Positions 33,515 to 42,820 of a DNA stretch of 64,000 nt are shown here, piece by piece. Both the position numbers and the translations under genes were made by a program. Below the pieces are notes generated by a model that saw only the letters and a program-made list of their open reading frames with translations, had not been told where the DNA came from and did no database searches. Source of the DNA: Candidatus Zixiibacteriota bacterium. GTDB lineage: Bacteria; Zixibacteria; MSB-5A5; GN15; PGXB01. Each line of letters begins with the position of its first letter. The stretch's first letter is position 1. The stretch lies in contig JAFGTT010000008.1 in the NCBI GenBank assembly GCA_016933955.1, positions 1 through 64,000 of the forward strand, in the 5' to 3' direction.

Positions 33515-35845
33515 ATGGACGAATACCGAAAAAGCAGTATCGGGGCTGAGGTGGACAATCGGGTAGTTGTACGACTGGGGCTGGATATCAAGGGAATTGT
33601 CCAGGGAGTCGGCTTTCGGCCGTTCGTGTACCGCCTGGCGACCGACATGGGTCTCGGCGGCCGGGTCAATAATTCCCCCCGGGGAGTGAGAATCGAGATT
33701 GAGGGTTCCCGGTCGATCCTGGATAAGTTCATACACCGGCTCAAAACCGAGCATCCGATCCATGCCGCAATCGAAACCATCGACACGGCAGAAATACCTT
33801 CCAACGGCGAGACGGCTTTCAGTGTCAGGGAAAGCGACGAATCCGGTTCTCGGACGGCCCTGGTTCTTCCCGATCTGGCAATCTGCCCCGATTGCCTGAA
33901 AGACATATTCGACCCTGATAACCGGCGGTACCATTACCCGTTCACTAACTGCACCAACTGCGGTCCGCGGTACAGCATTATCGAAACCCTGCCGTACGAC
34001 CGCGCCCGGACGACGATGAAAGTTTTTCCGATGTGCGAGGAATGCCGGAAGGAGTACGAAAACCCATCGGACCGGCGATTCCACGCCCAGCCGAATGCCT
34101 GTCCCAAATGCGGACCGCATCTGGAACTATGGGATCGGGGCGGGCATATTCTGGAAACCGGGCATGATTGCCTGACCGCCGCCGCGGCGGCTATTGCCGA
34201 CGGGCAGATTGTGGCATTAAAAGGACTGGGAGGATTTCAGCTTCTGGCCGATGCCTCGAAGGAGCCTGCGGTGGCGGAATTACGACGGCGAAAGGGCCGC
34301 CAGCAAAAACCGCTGGCTTTGATGTGTCCTGATTTCGAGACGATCGGGGAAATATGCGAGGTGTCGGAGATAGAGGAAAAATTACTGCGTTCATACCGGG
34401 CGCCGATTGTTCTGCTGAAGCGAACGATCGGTGCTGAATCGACGGTCATTGCCGCATCCGTGGCCCCGGATAATCCTTATCTGGGCGTGATGCTTCCCTA
34501 CACGCCGCTGCACCATCTTCTCATGGCGGAACTCGGGATACCGGTGGTGGCTACCAGCGGCAACCTGTCCGAAGAGCCGATCTGTATCGACGAACATGAA
34601 GCGCTGGTGCGTCTCGGCTCCATTGGCGATCTGTTCATCATGCACAACCGACCGATTGCCCGGCAGGTCGATGATTCGGTGGTTCGGGTGATGGCGGGCG
34701 TGGAAACAGTCATCCGCAATGCCCGGGGATATGCTCCGACCAGCATCCGGCTGTCGGGACCGGCCCGGTCGATTCTGGCGGTGGGAGCGCATCTGAAGAA
34801 CAGCATTGCCCTGAGTGATGGAAACCGCGTGTATTTAAGCCAGCATATCGGTGATCTGTCGTCCCGCGCCGCATATGAGGCCATGACCGGCACCATTGCC
34901 TCGCTGGCCCGGATATATGATCTGAAACCGAAACAGACGGTGTGCGATTTGCATCCCGATTACCTCTCCTCGCAGTACGCTCTTTCTCTCAACCTGGAGC
35001 ATCATAAGGTCCAGCATCACTATGCCCATGTCCTTGCGTGTATGATCGATAACGAACTGGAAGGAAAAGTCCTGGGCGTATCCTGGGACGGAACCGGGCT
35101 GGGCAGTGACGGCACGGTCTGGGGCGGAGAATTTCTCCGGGCCGACCGGGAGGGATTCATTCGAGTTGCCCATCTGAAGACAATTCGTTTACCTGGCGGC
35201 GACCGGGCCGCCATAGAACCGCGCCGGTCAGCGCTGGGGGCGCTGTATGAAATTTACGGCGAGCGGCTGTTCGAAATGACCGGGACGATTCCGCTCGGGG
35301 AATTCGATGAAGCCGACCGCGTTATTTTAAGGAAAATGCTATCCGGGCGGATCAATTCGCCCCTGACTTCAAGCGCCGGACGGTTGTTCGATGCCGTCTC
35401 CTCGCTTCTGGGTATCTGCCAGATCAACAATTACGAGGGGCAGGCGGCCATGATGCTGGAATATATTACCGCGGAGGTGACCGAATCGGGCGTATATCCT
35501 TTTGAAGTTTCCGGGTCAGAAGAACCATACATCATTGACTGGCGGCCGAGTCTGGTTTCTCTTCTTAATGATCTGGCCAAGGCGGTGCCGAGACCGGTGA
35601 TCGCCGCCCGGTTTCATAACACTCTGGCGGGTATGATTGTCGATGTTGCCAAATTATGCGGGGAGAATAATATTATCTTGACCGGCGGCTGTTTTCAGAA
35701 TAAATACCTGTTGGAGAAAACGGTGGATCAACTGGAAATCGAGGGGTTTAAGGTTTTCCGACATCGGCGGATCCCACCCAATGACGGCGGTATCGCCGCC
35801 GGGCAAATTCTGGCGGCCATAAAAAGCAAACCGGAGAATAAATAA
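33515..35845 (+). CDS. hypF: Carbamoyltransferase HypF
   Basis: A 776-aa hydrogenase maturation protein making the thiocarbamate donor on HypE from carbamoyl phosphate. Domains in order: acylphosphatase (about 12-100, GIVQGVGFRPFVYRLA), double zinc-finger region (CPDCLKDIFDPDNRRYHYPF, NCTNCGPR, CEECRKEYENPSDRRFHAQP, CPKCGP), YrdC-like domain (about 215-400, LKGLGGFQLLADA, KPLALM, ATSGNLSEEP), and the Kae1-like domain (HHYAHVLACMIDN, GVSWDGTGLG, LTGGCFQN). Full length for the family. The ATG at 33515 is taken; a TTG two codons earlier is possible. Confidence 0.96.
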   Translation: MDEYRKSSIGAEVDNRVVVRLGLDIKGIVQGVGFRPFVYRLATDMGLGGRVNNSPRGVRIEIEGSRSILDKFIHRLKTEHPIHAAIETIDTAEIPSNGETAFSVRESDESGSRTALVLPDLAICPDCLKDIFDPDNRRYHYPFTNCTNCGPRYSIIETLPYDRARTTMKVFPMCEECRKEYENPSDRRFHAQPNACPKCGPHLELWDRGGHILETGHDCLTAAAAAIADGQIVALKGLGGFQLLADASKEPAVAELRRRKGRQQKPLALMCPDFETIGEICEVSEIEEKLLRSYRAPIVLLKRTIGAESTVIAASVAPDNPYLGVMLPYTPLHHLLMAELGIPVVATSGNLSEEPICIDEHEALVRLGSIGDLFIMHNRPIARQVDDSVVRVMAGVETVIRNARGYAPTSIRLSGPARSILAVGAHLKNSIALSDGNRVYLSQHIGDLSSRAAYEAMTGTIASLARIYDLKPKQTVCDLHPDYLSSQYALSLNLEHHKVQHHYAHVLACMIDNELEGKVLGVSWDGTGLGSDGTVWGGEFLRADREGFIRVAHLKTIRLPGGDRAAIEPRRSALGALYEIYGERLFEMTGTIPLGEFDEADRVILRKMLSGRINSPLTSSAGRLFDAVSSLLGICQINNYEGQAAMMLEYITAEVTESGVYPFEVSGSEEPYIIDWRPSLVSLLNDLAKAVPRPVIAARFHNTLAGMIVDVAKLCGENNIILTGGCFQNKYLLEKTVDQLEIEGFKVFRHRRIPPNDGGIAAGQILAAIKSKPENK

Positions 35846-35846
35846 A

Positions 35847-36101
35847 ATGTGCCTGGCAATTCCTGGAAGAATAATCAGTCTCGATAACTTAGAAGGTATG
35901 ATGCGGTCCGGCCGGGTCGATTTCGGAGGGATTGTCAAACAGATCAATCTGGCCTTCGTGCCGGAGGCCGGAATAAATGATTATGTTATTGTCCATGCCG
36001 GTTTCGCCATCTCGGTTCTCGACGAGGAGGAGGCGGCTCGAACTCTGGAATATATCGCGGAGATAAAGCGAGCGGAAGAGTCCGGGGACGGCGAAGGATG
36101 A
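35847..36101 (+). CDS. hypC: Hydrogenase assembly chaperone HypC
   Basis: An 84-aa HypC/HybG-family chaperone with the defining MCLAIPGRI start (Cys2 binds iron and the hydrogenase precursor) and a beta-barrel body ([36 protein letters not shown]). It works with HypD to build the Fe(CN)2CO unit. One base separates it from hypF, and it overlaps hypD by 4 bp. Confidence 0.95.
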   Translation: MCLAIPGRIISLDNLEGMMRSGRVDFGGIVKQINLAFVPEAGINDYVIVHAGFAISVLDEEEAARTLEYIAEIKRAEESGDGEG

Positions 36102-37216
36102 AATATCTCGATGAATTTCGCGACCCCATCGCGGCCCGGGCCATGCTGGAGAAAATATCGGTTGCGGCCTCGCGGGAATGGACAATAATGGAAGTATGCG
36201 GCGGCCAGACTCATTCCATCCTGAAAAACGGCCTGGACCGGCTTCTGCCCCGCCGGATCAATATCCTGCACGGTCCGGGTTGCCCGGTTTGTGTGACTCC
36301 GATCGAGATGATCGACCGGGCGATCGAGATCGCTCAGCGGCCCGGGGTCATTCTTTGTTCTTTCGGCGATATGCTTCGGGTTCCCGGCAGTCGGCGCGAC
36401 CTGCTTTCGGTCAAGGCCGAGGGAGGACAGGTACGGACGGTATATTCACCGCTCGATGCCCTGGAGATGGCCCGGAAAAACCGCGATCTCGAGATTGTCT
36501 TTTTCGCCATCGGATTCGAAACGACCGCCCCGGTTAATGCCGCCGCGGTTTATCAGGCGGCAACCGAACACCTCGATAATTTTTCCATCCTCTCGGCCCA
36601 AGTGCTGGTCCCGCCGGCAATCGAGGTTATCTTGAATTCGGAGGACTGCCGGGTCAATGGATTTTTGGCGGCGGGGCATGTGTGCGCCATTACCGGATAC
36701 TCCGATTATGAAGAACTGGTCGAGAATTACCATACCCCGTTTGTCATCACCGGGTTCGAACCGCTGGATATTCTCCAGGGAATTTATATGACGGTGGTCA
36801 TGCTCGAAGAAGGACGACCGGCGGTAAATAATCAGTATCGCCGAGTGGTCAGAAGGGATGGCAACCCGGAGGCCAAAAGACTGATGGGGAAGGTATTCGA
36901 AAGAGTGGATCGAAAATGGCGCGGGCTGGGGAATATTCCCGGAAGCGGGCTGGGACTCAGGGCCGAATACGCCGCCTTTGACGCCGCCCGCAAATTCGGA
37001 CTGGAGCAGTACGAAAAAGAGGAAGCCGGGGAATGTATAAGCGGGTTGATTCTGCAGGGATTGAAGAAACCATTCGACTGTCCGGCTTTCTCCGAGCGAT
37101 GCACCCCGGAACATCCCCTCGGAGCAACCATGGTTTCATCGGAAGGTGCCTGCGCCGCGTATTACCATTACTCACTGACAGAATTCCAGCGAATCAAGAA
37201 AAACCGAAACGAATGA
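36098..37216 (+). CDS. hypD: Hydrogenase Fe-cyanide assembly protein HypD
   Basis: A 372-aa HypD with the conserved [27 protein letters not shown] and [13 protein letters not shown] motifs and the C-terminal [4Fe-4S] cysteines ([34 protein letters not shown]). It receives cyanide from HypE and assembles the iron ligands with HypC. ATGA overlaps at both ends tie it to hypC and hypE. Confidence 0.96.
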   Translation: MKYLDEFRDPIAARAMLEKISVAASREWTIMEVCGGQTHSILKNGLDRLLPRRINILHGPGCPVCVTPIEMIDRAIEIAQRPGVILCSFGDMLRVPGSRRDLLSVKAEGGQVRTVYSPLDALEMARKNRDLEIVFFAIGFETTAPVNAAAVYQAATEHLDNFSILSAQVLVPPAIEVILNSEDCRVNGFLAAGHVCAITGYSDYEELVENYHTPFVITGFEPLDILQGIYMTVVMLEEGRPAVNNQYRRVVRRDGNPEAKRLMGKVFERVDRKWRGLGNIPGSGLGLRAEYAAFDAARKFGLEQYEKEEAGECISGLILQGLKKPFDCPAFSERCTPEHPLGATMVSSEGACAAYYHYSLTEFQRIKKNRNE

Positions 37217-38268
37217 CGATGGCCGAGGAAAACAATAAAGCGACCGGATGCCCGTTGCCTTTGAGCAATTACCCCAGAATCCTTCTGGCCCATGGCGGAG
37301 GCGGGCGGCTGATGCACCAGTTGATCGATGAAATTTTTCGCGCCTCTTTTGATAATCCTGATCTGGAAACCGGTCATGACGGGGCCATTCTGGGTTGGTC
37401 GGGTAACAAGCTGGTGTTCACGACCGATTCATATGTGGTTGATCCATTATTTTTCCCCGGCGGTGATATCGGGATGCTGGCCGTTTACGGCACAGTCAAC
37501 GATCTGGCCATGTGCGGGGCCCGCCCGCGCTATCTGAGTGCTTCCTTTATAATCGAGGAAGGCCTTCCGGTCGAAACACTTCGGATGGTGGCCGAGTCGA
37601 TGCATCGGGCCGCGGTCGAGGCCGGGATCGCGATTGTTACCGGCGATACCAAGGTAGTGGAACACGGTCATGGACACGGGGTATTCATCAACACGGCCGG
37701 GGCGGGAAGTCTTGAGCATGATCGGTACATACATCCATCGAAAGTCGTTCCCGGTGATGTTGTAATTATCAACGGGGATATCGGCCGTCATGGAATCGCG
37801 GTCATGTCGGCCCGAGAGGGGATGCAATTTGAAACCGAGATCGAAAGCGATCTGGCGCCGCTGGCCGCGACGGTGGCACGATTGATGGAAAATGGGGTTG
37901 AGATTCATTGCCTCCGGGATTTGACCCGGGGCGGGCTGGCCACCGGGTTGATTGAAATCGCACAGACCGGTAAAGTCTCAGTGGTTATTGAGGAAAAATC
38001 GATTCCGGTTTCGGGACCGGTCCGGGGTGCGTGCGAGATGCTGGGCTATGATCCGTTGTATATCGCCAACGAGGGACGGTTTGTCTGTCTGGTCCCGGAG
38101 AAGGATTCCGGCAGGACAATCGAGATTATGCGCTCCCTGTCATGGCCGGCAACCATCATCGGCCGGGTTGGTGAGGGGCAACTGGGGCTGGTGACGATGA
38201 TCGGCGCCATCGGGGCGGAACGGATAATCGATATGCTCAGCGGGGAACAGTTGCCGCGCATCTGCTAA
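37213..38268 (+). CDS. hypE: Hydrogenase expression/formation protein HypE
   Basis: A 351-aa PurM/AIR-synthase-like ATPase that dehydrates the thiocarbamate to thiocyanate on its C-terminal Cys; the required ending PRIC is present. Other landmarks: [63 protein letters not shown] and [16 protein letters not shown]. The ATG at 37213 overlaps the hypD stop (ATGA). Last gene of the operon. No hypA or hypB follows, so nickel insertion factors must be elsewhere. Confidence 0.96.
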   Translation: MTMAEENNKATGCPLPLSNYPRILLAHGGGGRLMHQLIDEIFRASFDNPDLETGHDGAILGWSGNKLVFTTDSYVVDPLFFPGGDIGMLAVYGTVNDLAMCGARPRYLSASFIIEEGLPVETLRMVAESMHRAAVEAGIAIVTGDTKVVEHGHGHGVFINTAGAGSLEHDRYIHPSKVVPGDVVIINGDIGRHGIAVMSAREGMQFETEIESDLAPLAATVARLMENGVEIHCLRDLTRGGLATGLIEIAQTGKVSVVIEEKSIPVSGPVRGACEMLGYDPLYIANEGRFVCLVPEKDSGRTIEIMRSLSWPATIIGRVGEGQLGLVTMIGAIGAERIIDMLSGEQLPRIC

Positions 38269-38443
38269 AACACCGACTTTAAAAAATCTCTAACCGTCGC
38301 TCGGCAATTTCTTTCGAAAAGATTCTTCAATCCCCCAAACCATCATCACGGGGTCAATAAAAATCGCACTAATTTATTTTTGATATAAGTATTATAGTCA
38401 ATAAAATTGACTTGAAACGTCTGAAAGGGCCAGAGGGTCTGGA

Positions 38444-40099
38444 TTAATTTTCAACGACAATGGGAAAGCGGAGAGTGATGGTGGTGCCTTTACCGACTAC
38501 CGAATCGATCTTGATCTCACCATTGTGGTTCTGGATAATTTTGGCGCAGGTCACCAGACCATAGCCATGACCGTTTTTCTTGGTGGTCAGGTGCGCCTTG
38601 AAAAGACGGTCTTTGACTTCGGGATTGACGCCGATACCATTATCGCTGACCGACAAATCCACGGAATTGTCGATTTTGACGGTTTTGACGGTTATCTGGC
38701 CCATCTCTCTTTTGGCCTCGTTGATAGCATCGGCGGCATTGTTGAGAAAATTCAAAAGGAGTTGGGCGATCTGGTCGGAATCGATAGCAAATTCCGGCAG
38801 AGCGGCATCGAAATCAGTGCTGATATTGATATGGCGGAATTTTTTCTGGGCCGATACGAACGAAAGGACATTACCGATTATGGAATTGAGGTTATCGGAA
38901 TCTTTAGCGGTATTCATCCGAGTATAATCCATCAAGCCGGCCGTAAAGCGTTCCATCTGGCTGACCGTCCCTTTAATTCTTTCGAGCGTGCTGTCGGCTT
39001 TTTCCCGATTATCCCGTTCCAGGGATAACTGGGTCATTTCCACACCACCGAGGATCAGGGCCAGAAAATTGTTGAGTTCGTGGGCAATCGATGAAGCCAT
39101 AACACCTTTTTCGGCGAATTTTTCCAGATCGAACAGGCGCAGTTCGTTTTCCTTCTGCAAGGTGACATCATCAAGGGTGATAATCAGGTCGGTCTCTTTT
39201 TCCAATCCGCCCGCGATGGTACTGATCCGGACATTGTAAATCCGTTCGATCTCGCCGCTTTTGGCTTTCAGGTTTTCAAAGATGCGGCCATGTTTTTTAA
39301 GACTGGTGGTTTTAAGCAACCTGGTCCAGTTGCGGAAAATGCCGTCGGGGAAAATCAGATCGATCGGGACATGATAGAGCGCATCGATATTCTGCAGATC
39401 GGGTTTGAAAGTTTTCAGGATCTTGAAACCGGTAGCATTGACTTTCTTGAGGGCATTGTGGCTGTCGAAGACGAAAACCCCCTGTTTGACATTATCGAGA
39501 ATATTGAGATACCATTCACTCAGATTGGCCATTTCCAGAAACAGGAAAGAATTGGCCACGAAGGGGGTGATGGTGTTGACGATGGTGGCCAGCAAATCCA
39601 CCTCGGCATCATCGAACGGTTTCCGGTTGACTTTCTCTCCCAGACCGACAATACCGATCAGGCGGTTGCCGTGTATCAGGGGGGCCACCAGGCGGACATC
39701 GCACTCATTCAGGATATAGGTCAGATTGGCCGAACGTCCCGGCAATTTGAGTTCCGCGATACGGTGCGGAAGGTTATTCTCGAAAAAATAATTATTATGT
39801 TCTTGGCTTAAAACAAGGGATGATAGCAGGTCATTTTTCTTGAAACGACCGGAAGCGAAGAAGAACTGATTTTTGAGATGTATCCCCGGCTGCTGGAAAA
39901 GAGCAAAGGCATTGGCCACCGAGAACTGCCCGCACATGGTCAGAAGCAGGACATCGATAATCCGTTCGAATTGCGGCTGGCTGGAAAACTGTTTGGCCAG
40001 TTTAGAGAGAGCATCCAGAGCCAGAACCTGTTTGTCCGAATCCTGCTGAACACTCAATGAGAGCTTACCGGTATCGAGAAGGTGATCGTGCTTATTCAT
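38444..40099 (-). CDS. GAF-domain sensor histidine kinase
   Basis: A 551-aa soluble kinase. A GAF domain occupies about 30-190 (FERIIDVLLLTMCGQFSVAN, VRLVAPLIHGNRLIGIVGLG), a PAS-like domain about 205-315 (WYLNILDNVKQGVFVFDS, IYNVRISTI), then HisKA with His340 in MASSIAHELNNFLALI and a HATPase domain (LLNFLNNAADAINEA, SVSDNGIGVNPEV, TTKKNGHGYGLVTCAKII). There is no transmembrane helix. It is the last gene of the partner-switching operon; the ATG at 40099 follows the STAS gene stop by one base. No response regulator is adjacent. Confidence 0.88.
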   Translation of the reverse strand: MNKHDHLLDTGKLSLSVQQDSDKQVLALDALSKLAKQFSSQPQFERIIDVLLLTMCGQFSVANAFALFQQPGIHLKNQFFFASGRFKKNDLLSSLVLSQEHNNYFFENNLPHRIAELKLPGRSANLTYILNECDVRLVAPLIHGNRLIGIVGLGEKVNRKPFDDAEVDLLATIVNTITPFVANSFLFLEMANLSEWYLNILDNVKQGVFVFDSHNALKKVNATGFKILKTFKPDLQNIDALYHVPIDLIFPDGIFRNWTRLLKTTSLKKHGRIFENLKAKSGEIERIYNVRISTIAGGLEKETDLIITLDDVTLQKENELRLFDLEKFAEKGVMASSIAHELNNFLALILGGVEMTQLSLERDNREKADSTLERIKGTVSQMERFTAGLMDYTRMNTAKDSDNLNSIIGNVLSFVSAQKKFRHINISTDFDAALPEFAIDSDQIAQLLLNFLNNAADAINEAKREMGQITVKTVKIDNSVDLSVSDNGIGVNPEVKDRLFKAHLTTKKNGHGYGLVTCAKIIQNHNGEIKIDSVVGKGTTITLRFPIVVEN

Positions 40100-40100
40100 T

Positions 40101-40463
40101 TTATCCCTGATGACCGACCTGGCAGGTTTTAAGTGCCTCATCCCGATCGGGCTTAATCGTCAGATAATCGAAAAGATCGAGAACACTGAAAACATGCAGG
40201 ATGGTTTCGGCGGCGTTACAGATAATGATATCGCCGTCGCTCTCCCGCATGGTCTCGACCGATCCGAGAATCGATCCGACCCCGGCCGAGGAGATAAATT
40301 CCAGCTGGTCCATATTAATGATAATATATTTGTATCCCCGGGACTGAGCCTCGCTGATAGCCATAGCCATCTCATGGGCATTGCTGTTGTCAAGCATTTT
40401 CCCCGGATTCAATTCGACGGTATCGCCGTTAACGCGAGTGGAGGCGATTTTCATTTCATCCAT
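40101..40463 (-). CDS. STAS-domain anti-sigma factor antagonist (RsbV/SpoIIAA-like)
   Basis: A 120-aa single STAS domain with the phospho-site region MDQLEFISSAGVGSILG. By family knowledge, a Ser/Thr kinase inactivates it by phosphorylation and a PP2C phosphatase reactivates it; both enzymes are encoded immediately upstream. GGAGGT precedes the ATG at 40463 well. Four bases separate it from the kinase gene. Confidence 0.93.
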   Translation of the reverse strand: MDEMKIASTRVNGDTVELNPGKMLDNSNAHEMAMAISEAQSRGYKYIIINMDQLEFISSAGVGSILGSVETMRESDGDIIICNAAETILHVFSVLDLFDYLTIKPDRDEALKTCQVGHQG

Positions 40464-40467
40464 GACT

Positions 40468-41232
40468 CTACCTCCATTTCTTTTCCAGGGTCAGGACATT
40501 GACCGTGTTATCACGGTGTTCATACTTCAGGTTGTCCATCATTCTGTTGATTAACATCAATCCGTAACCGCGTTTCTGCTGGCTTTTGATGGCGGTTTCG
40601 GGATGGAAATCCGGAAGATTCTTTTTCGGGTCGAATTTTATACCGGGATAGACGAATTCCATCCTGATCTTTTCGGAGGACGGGGTGGCGCTGAAGCGAA
40701 TGGCGTTTTCCTTTCCGATGTGGCTGTGCTGGCGGATGTTGCTGGCGACTTCGTAAAAAACAGTTTCCAGTTCGAAGATGAGAATTTCCGGCAGGTTGAT
40801 TTTTTTCAGGAAACCGCGGAATTCATGCCGACGCTTCACGATAGCTCCGTCATCGGGTTTGAATTCCAGAATTATACCGTGGTCGGCACCATCAAGGTTG
40901 ACCGCCACTTTCGGCGCCGGGGCGGTTTTCTCTCCGGTCCGGTCAATGACCATCAGCTCATAAAGATCGAGGACCTTCAGGATACGCTCCAGGTTAGACG
41001 AGACTTTCACCAGGAGGGTCTCGATGCGGGCCTCACGGAATCTGAGAATACTTCTCCAGAGGATATAAATATTGCTCGAAGTGGCATGATCGAGGCGGGA
41101 ACAGTCCAGGACAACCTCCCGGCCGCTTCCCTTAATATAATTATCGACTCGTTCATAGAAGCGCTCGACGGCTTTCCCGATTATTTCGGACGGGACAATC
41201 AGCGTATTTTCTTTAATAATTTCAACCGGCAT
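40468..41232 (-). CDS. STAS-HATPase fusion, RsbW/SpoIIAB-like anti-sigma kinase
   Basis: A 254-aa protein with an N-terminal STAS-like half (about 1-105: LIVPSEIIGKAVERFYERVD, VVLDCSRLDHATSSNIYILW, LKVLDLYELM) and a C-terminal GHKL ATPase of the RsbW type (about 145-254: ELETVFYEVASNIRQHSHIG, RMEFVYPGIKFDPK, KRGYGLMLINRMMDNLKY). The fused domains suggest a kinase carrying its own antagonist-like domain. I start it at the ATG at 41232; the in-frame ATG at 41280 lies deep in the preceding gene. It overlaps the phosphatase gene by 11 bp. Confidence 0.85.
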   Translation of the reverse strand: MPVEIIKENTLIVPSEIIGKAVERFYERVDNYIKGSGREVVLDCSRLDHATSSNIYILWRSILRFREARIETLLVKVSSNLERILKVLDLYELMVIDRTGEKTAPAPKVAVNLDGADHGIILEFKPDDGAIVKRRHEFRGFLKKINLPEILIFELETVFYEVASNIRQHSHIGKENAIRFSATPSSEKIRMEFVYPGIKFDPKKNLPDFHPETAIKSQQKRGYGLMLINRMMDNLKYEHRDNTVNVLTLEKKWR

Positions 41233-42820
41233 GTGAATATTCTCTATTTCTTTTATTGTTCTTATCGGCATCCATTCCATTCCATTTCATGACCATCAGG
41301 GTAATATCATCGAATTGATCGGCCGTCCCGACAAAGGCTTCGTGACGATTCATGGTTCGTTCGATCAGGTCGGCGGGATAGGCGGACATATTTTCCTTCA
41401 AAATTCCGGTAAAACGATCCATCCCGAACTCTTCGCCCCCCGGATTAACGGCTTCGTTGATACCATCGGTGTATTGCACCAGCCAGTCATCGTTCTGCAA
41501 CATTATCCGGCCTTTTTCGATTCTTTTATCGAAGGCTTCGGCCGGCATCATGCCCAGTGGAAAACCTTTGGTTTTGAGCTGTTCTATCTTGCCGGTGCGG
41601 CTATTCATTTTTATCAGGGGATTGTGGCCGGCGGAGGCGAAGGTGAATTCCCCGGTGGTTTTATTCAGCAGGCCGAAAAACATGGTAACGAACATGCCCT
41701 TCTTGATATTTTTAAGCAGTTCCCGGTTGACCCCGCTCAAGATCAGAGACGGTTCCATGATATTTCTCGTCAGCCGTTTGATGATATCGCGGGTGAGAAG
41801 CATCACCAGCATACCCGGCAGCGACTTCCCGGAAACGTCGGCGACCAGGAAGGCCATGTACATATCGTTGAAGTCGATAAAATCGTAATAATCGCCGCCG
41901 ACCTCGCGGGCGCTGCGGTAAGCCCCGGCGAATTCAAAAGCGGCGGCAGAGGGGTATCCGGTCGGGAGGATATTGGTCTGGATTTCGCGGGCGATCTCCA
42001 GTTCGCGGGCAATCCGTTCTTTCTCGATTATATCTTTTTGGGCGGCGTTCAGCCGGGTCCCCATTACCCGCAGCGTTTCCGATAGATATCCGAATTCGTT
42101 ACGGCTGTGATGGGGAATATCGATGATGATATTATCGAAATCGATCTTTTTCAGGCTGTCGGTGATCAGGCTGAGCGGTCGTAATTTGCGGTGCAGGATA
42201 ATCATGGTGACCGGGATCCCCAGAAGAATCATCACGATCGTAATCGATATTACCGTGACCAGGGAGCGGTTGCGGGCCTCGATAATCTGCCGGGCGGAGG
42301 CCGCCACCCCCAGATAGCCGACCAGGATATTATTTTCCATTACCGGGATGGCGATAAAAAGCGAGTCGCCGCGCCGATCGAAGGCCTCGCCTTCACGCGG
42401 GATATCCCGAAATCCTTCATTGGCTGGCGGAGTCATCCGGGCTCCCGAAATAACTTCTTTGATATTGGTATGGGCCAGAAAAACATAGTCTTTGTCGGTG
42501 ATTCCGACCCAGTGGATATCGGAATTATCGGCGGCGAGTTTGTTACAGATGTTGTTCAAGAGCAGGGCATCGGGACCGTTGGCGGCGATAATCAGTTTGC
42601 CGGTCGAGCCGGAATATGAACGAGCCTGGATTAACACTTTATCGATGGTGTTGCGGGTGACGGTTTTCACATAGCGGTCGGTGATGAAGTACCCCGTGGC
42701 CAGCATCAACACCAGGATGATACCCGACATATAAAGAGAGAACTCGAACCGGATGGAATTTTTAAACTGCCGGGCCTCGGGCCATCCCCGGGATATGGTA
42801 TCGGTCGCTTTATCGTCCAT
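41222..42820 (-). CDS. Membrane PP2C phosphatase of the RsbU/SpoIIE family
   Basis: A 532-aa protein: transmembrane helix at about 30-49, extracytoplasmic sensor (about 50-185), second helix (about 187-210), HAMP (about 211-265), a short coiled segment (EKERIARELEIAREIQTNIL) and a PP2C catalytic domain (about 290-525: AREVGGDYYDFIDF, FLVADVSGKSLPGMLVMLL, FGLLNKTTGEFTFASAGHNP, WLVQYTDGINEAVN). Metal-binding Asp residues in GGDYYD and VADVSGK are intact. It would dephosphorylate the STAS antagonist in response to an envelope signal. It overlaps the upstream PorV-like gene by 11 bp. Confidence 0.92.
   Translation of the reverse strand: MDDKATDTISRGWPEARQFKNSIRFEFSLYMSGIILVLMLATGYFITDRYVKTVTRNTIDKVLIQARSYSGSTGKLIIAANGPDALLLNNICNKLAADNSDIHWVGITDKDYVFLAHTNIKEVISGARMTPPANEGFRDIPREGEAFDRRGDSLFIAIPVMENNILVGYLGVAASARQIIEARNRSLVTVISITIVMILLGIPVTMIILHRKLRPLSLITDSLKKIDFDNIIIDIPHHSRNEFGYLSETLRVMGTRLNAAQKDIIEKERIARELEIAREIQTNILPTGYPSAAAFEFAGAYRSAREVGGDYYDFIDFNDMYMAFLVADVSGKSLPGMLVMLLTRDIIKRLTRNIMEPSLILSGVNRELLKNIKKGMFVTMFFGLLNKTTGEFTFASAGHNPLIKMNSRTGKIEQLKTKGFPLGMMPAEAFDKRIEKGRIMLQNDDWLVQYTDGINEAVNPGGEEFGMDRFTGILKENMSAYPADLIERTMNRHEAFVGTADQFDDITLMVMKWNGMDADKNNKRNREYSHAG

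Noticed and set aside
38396-38412. Dyad AGTCAAT/ATTGACT between hypE and the convergent kinase gene as a terminator
   Set aside because: The stem is short and AT-rich with no T-run on either strand.
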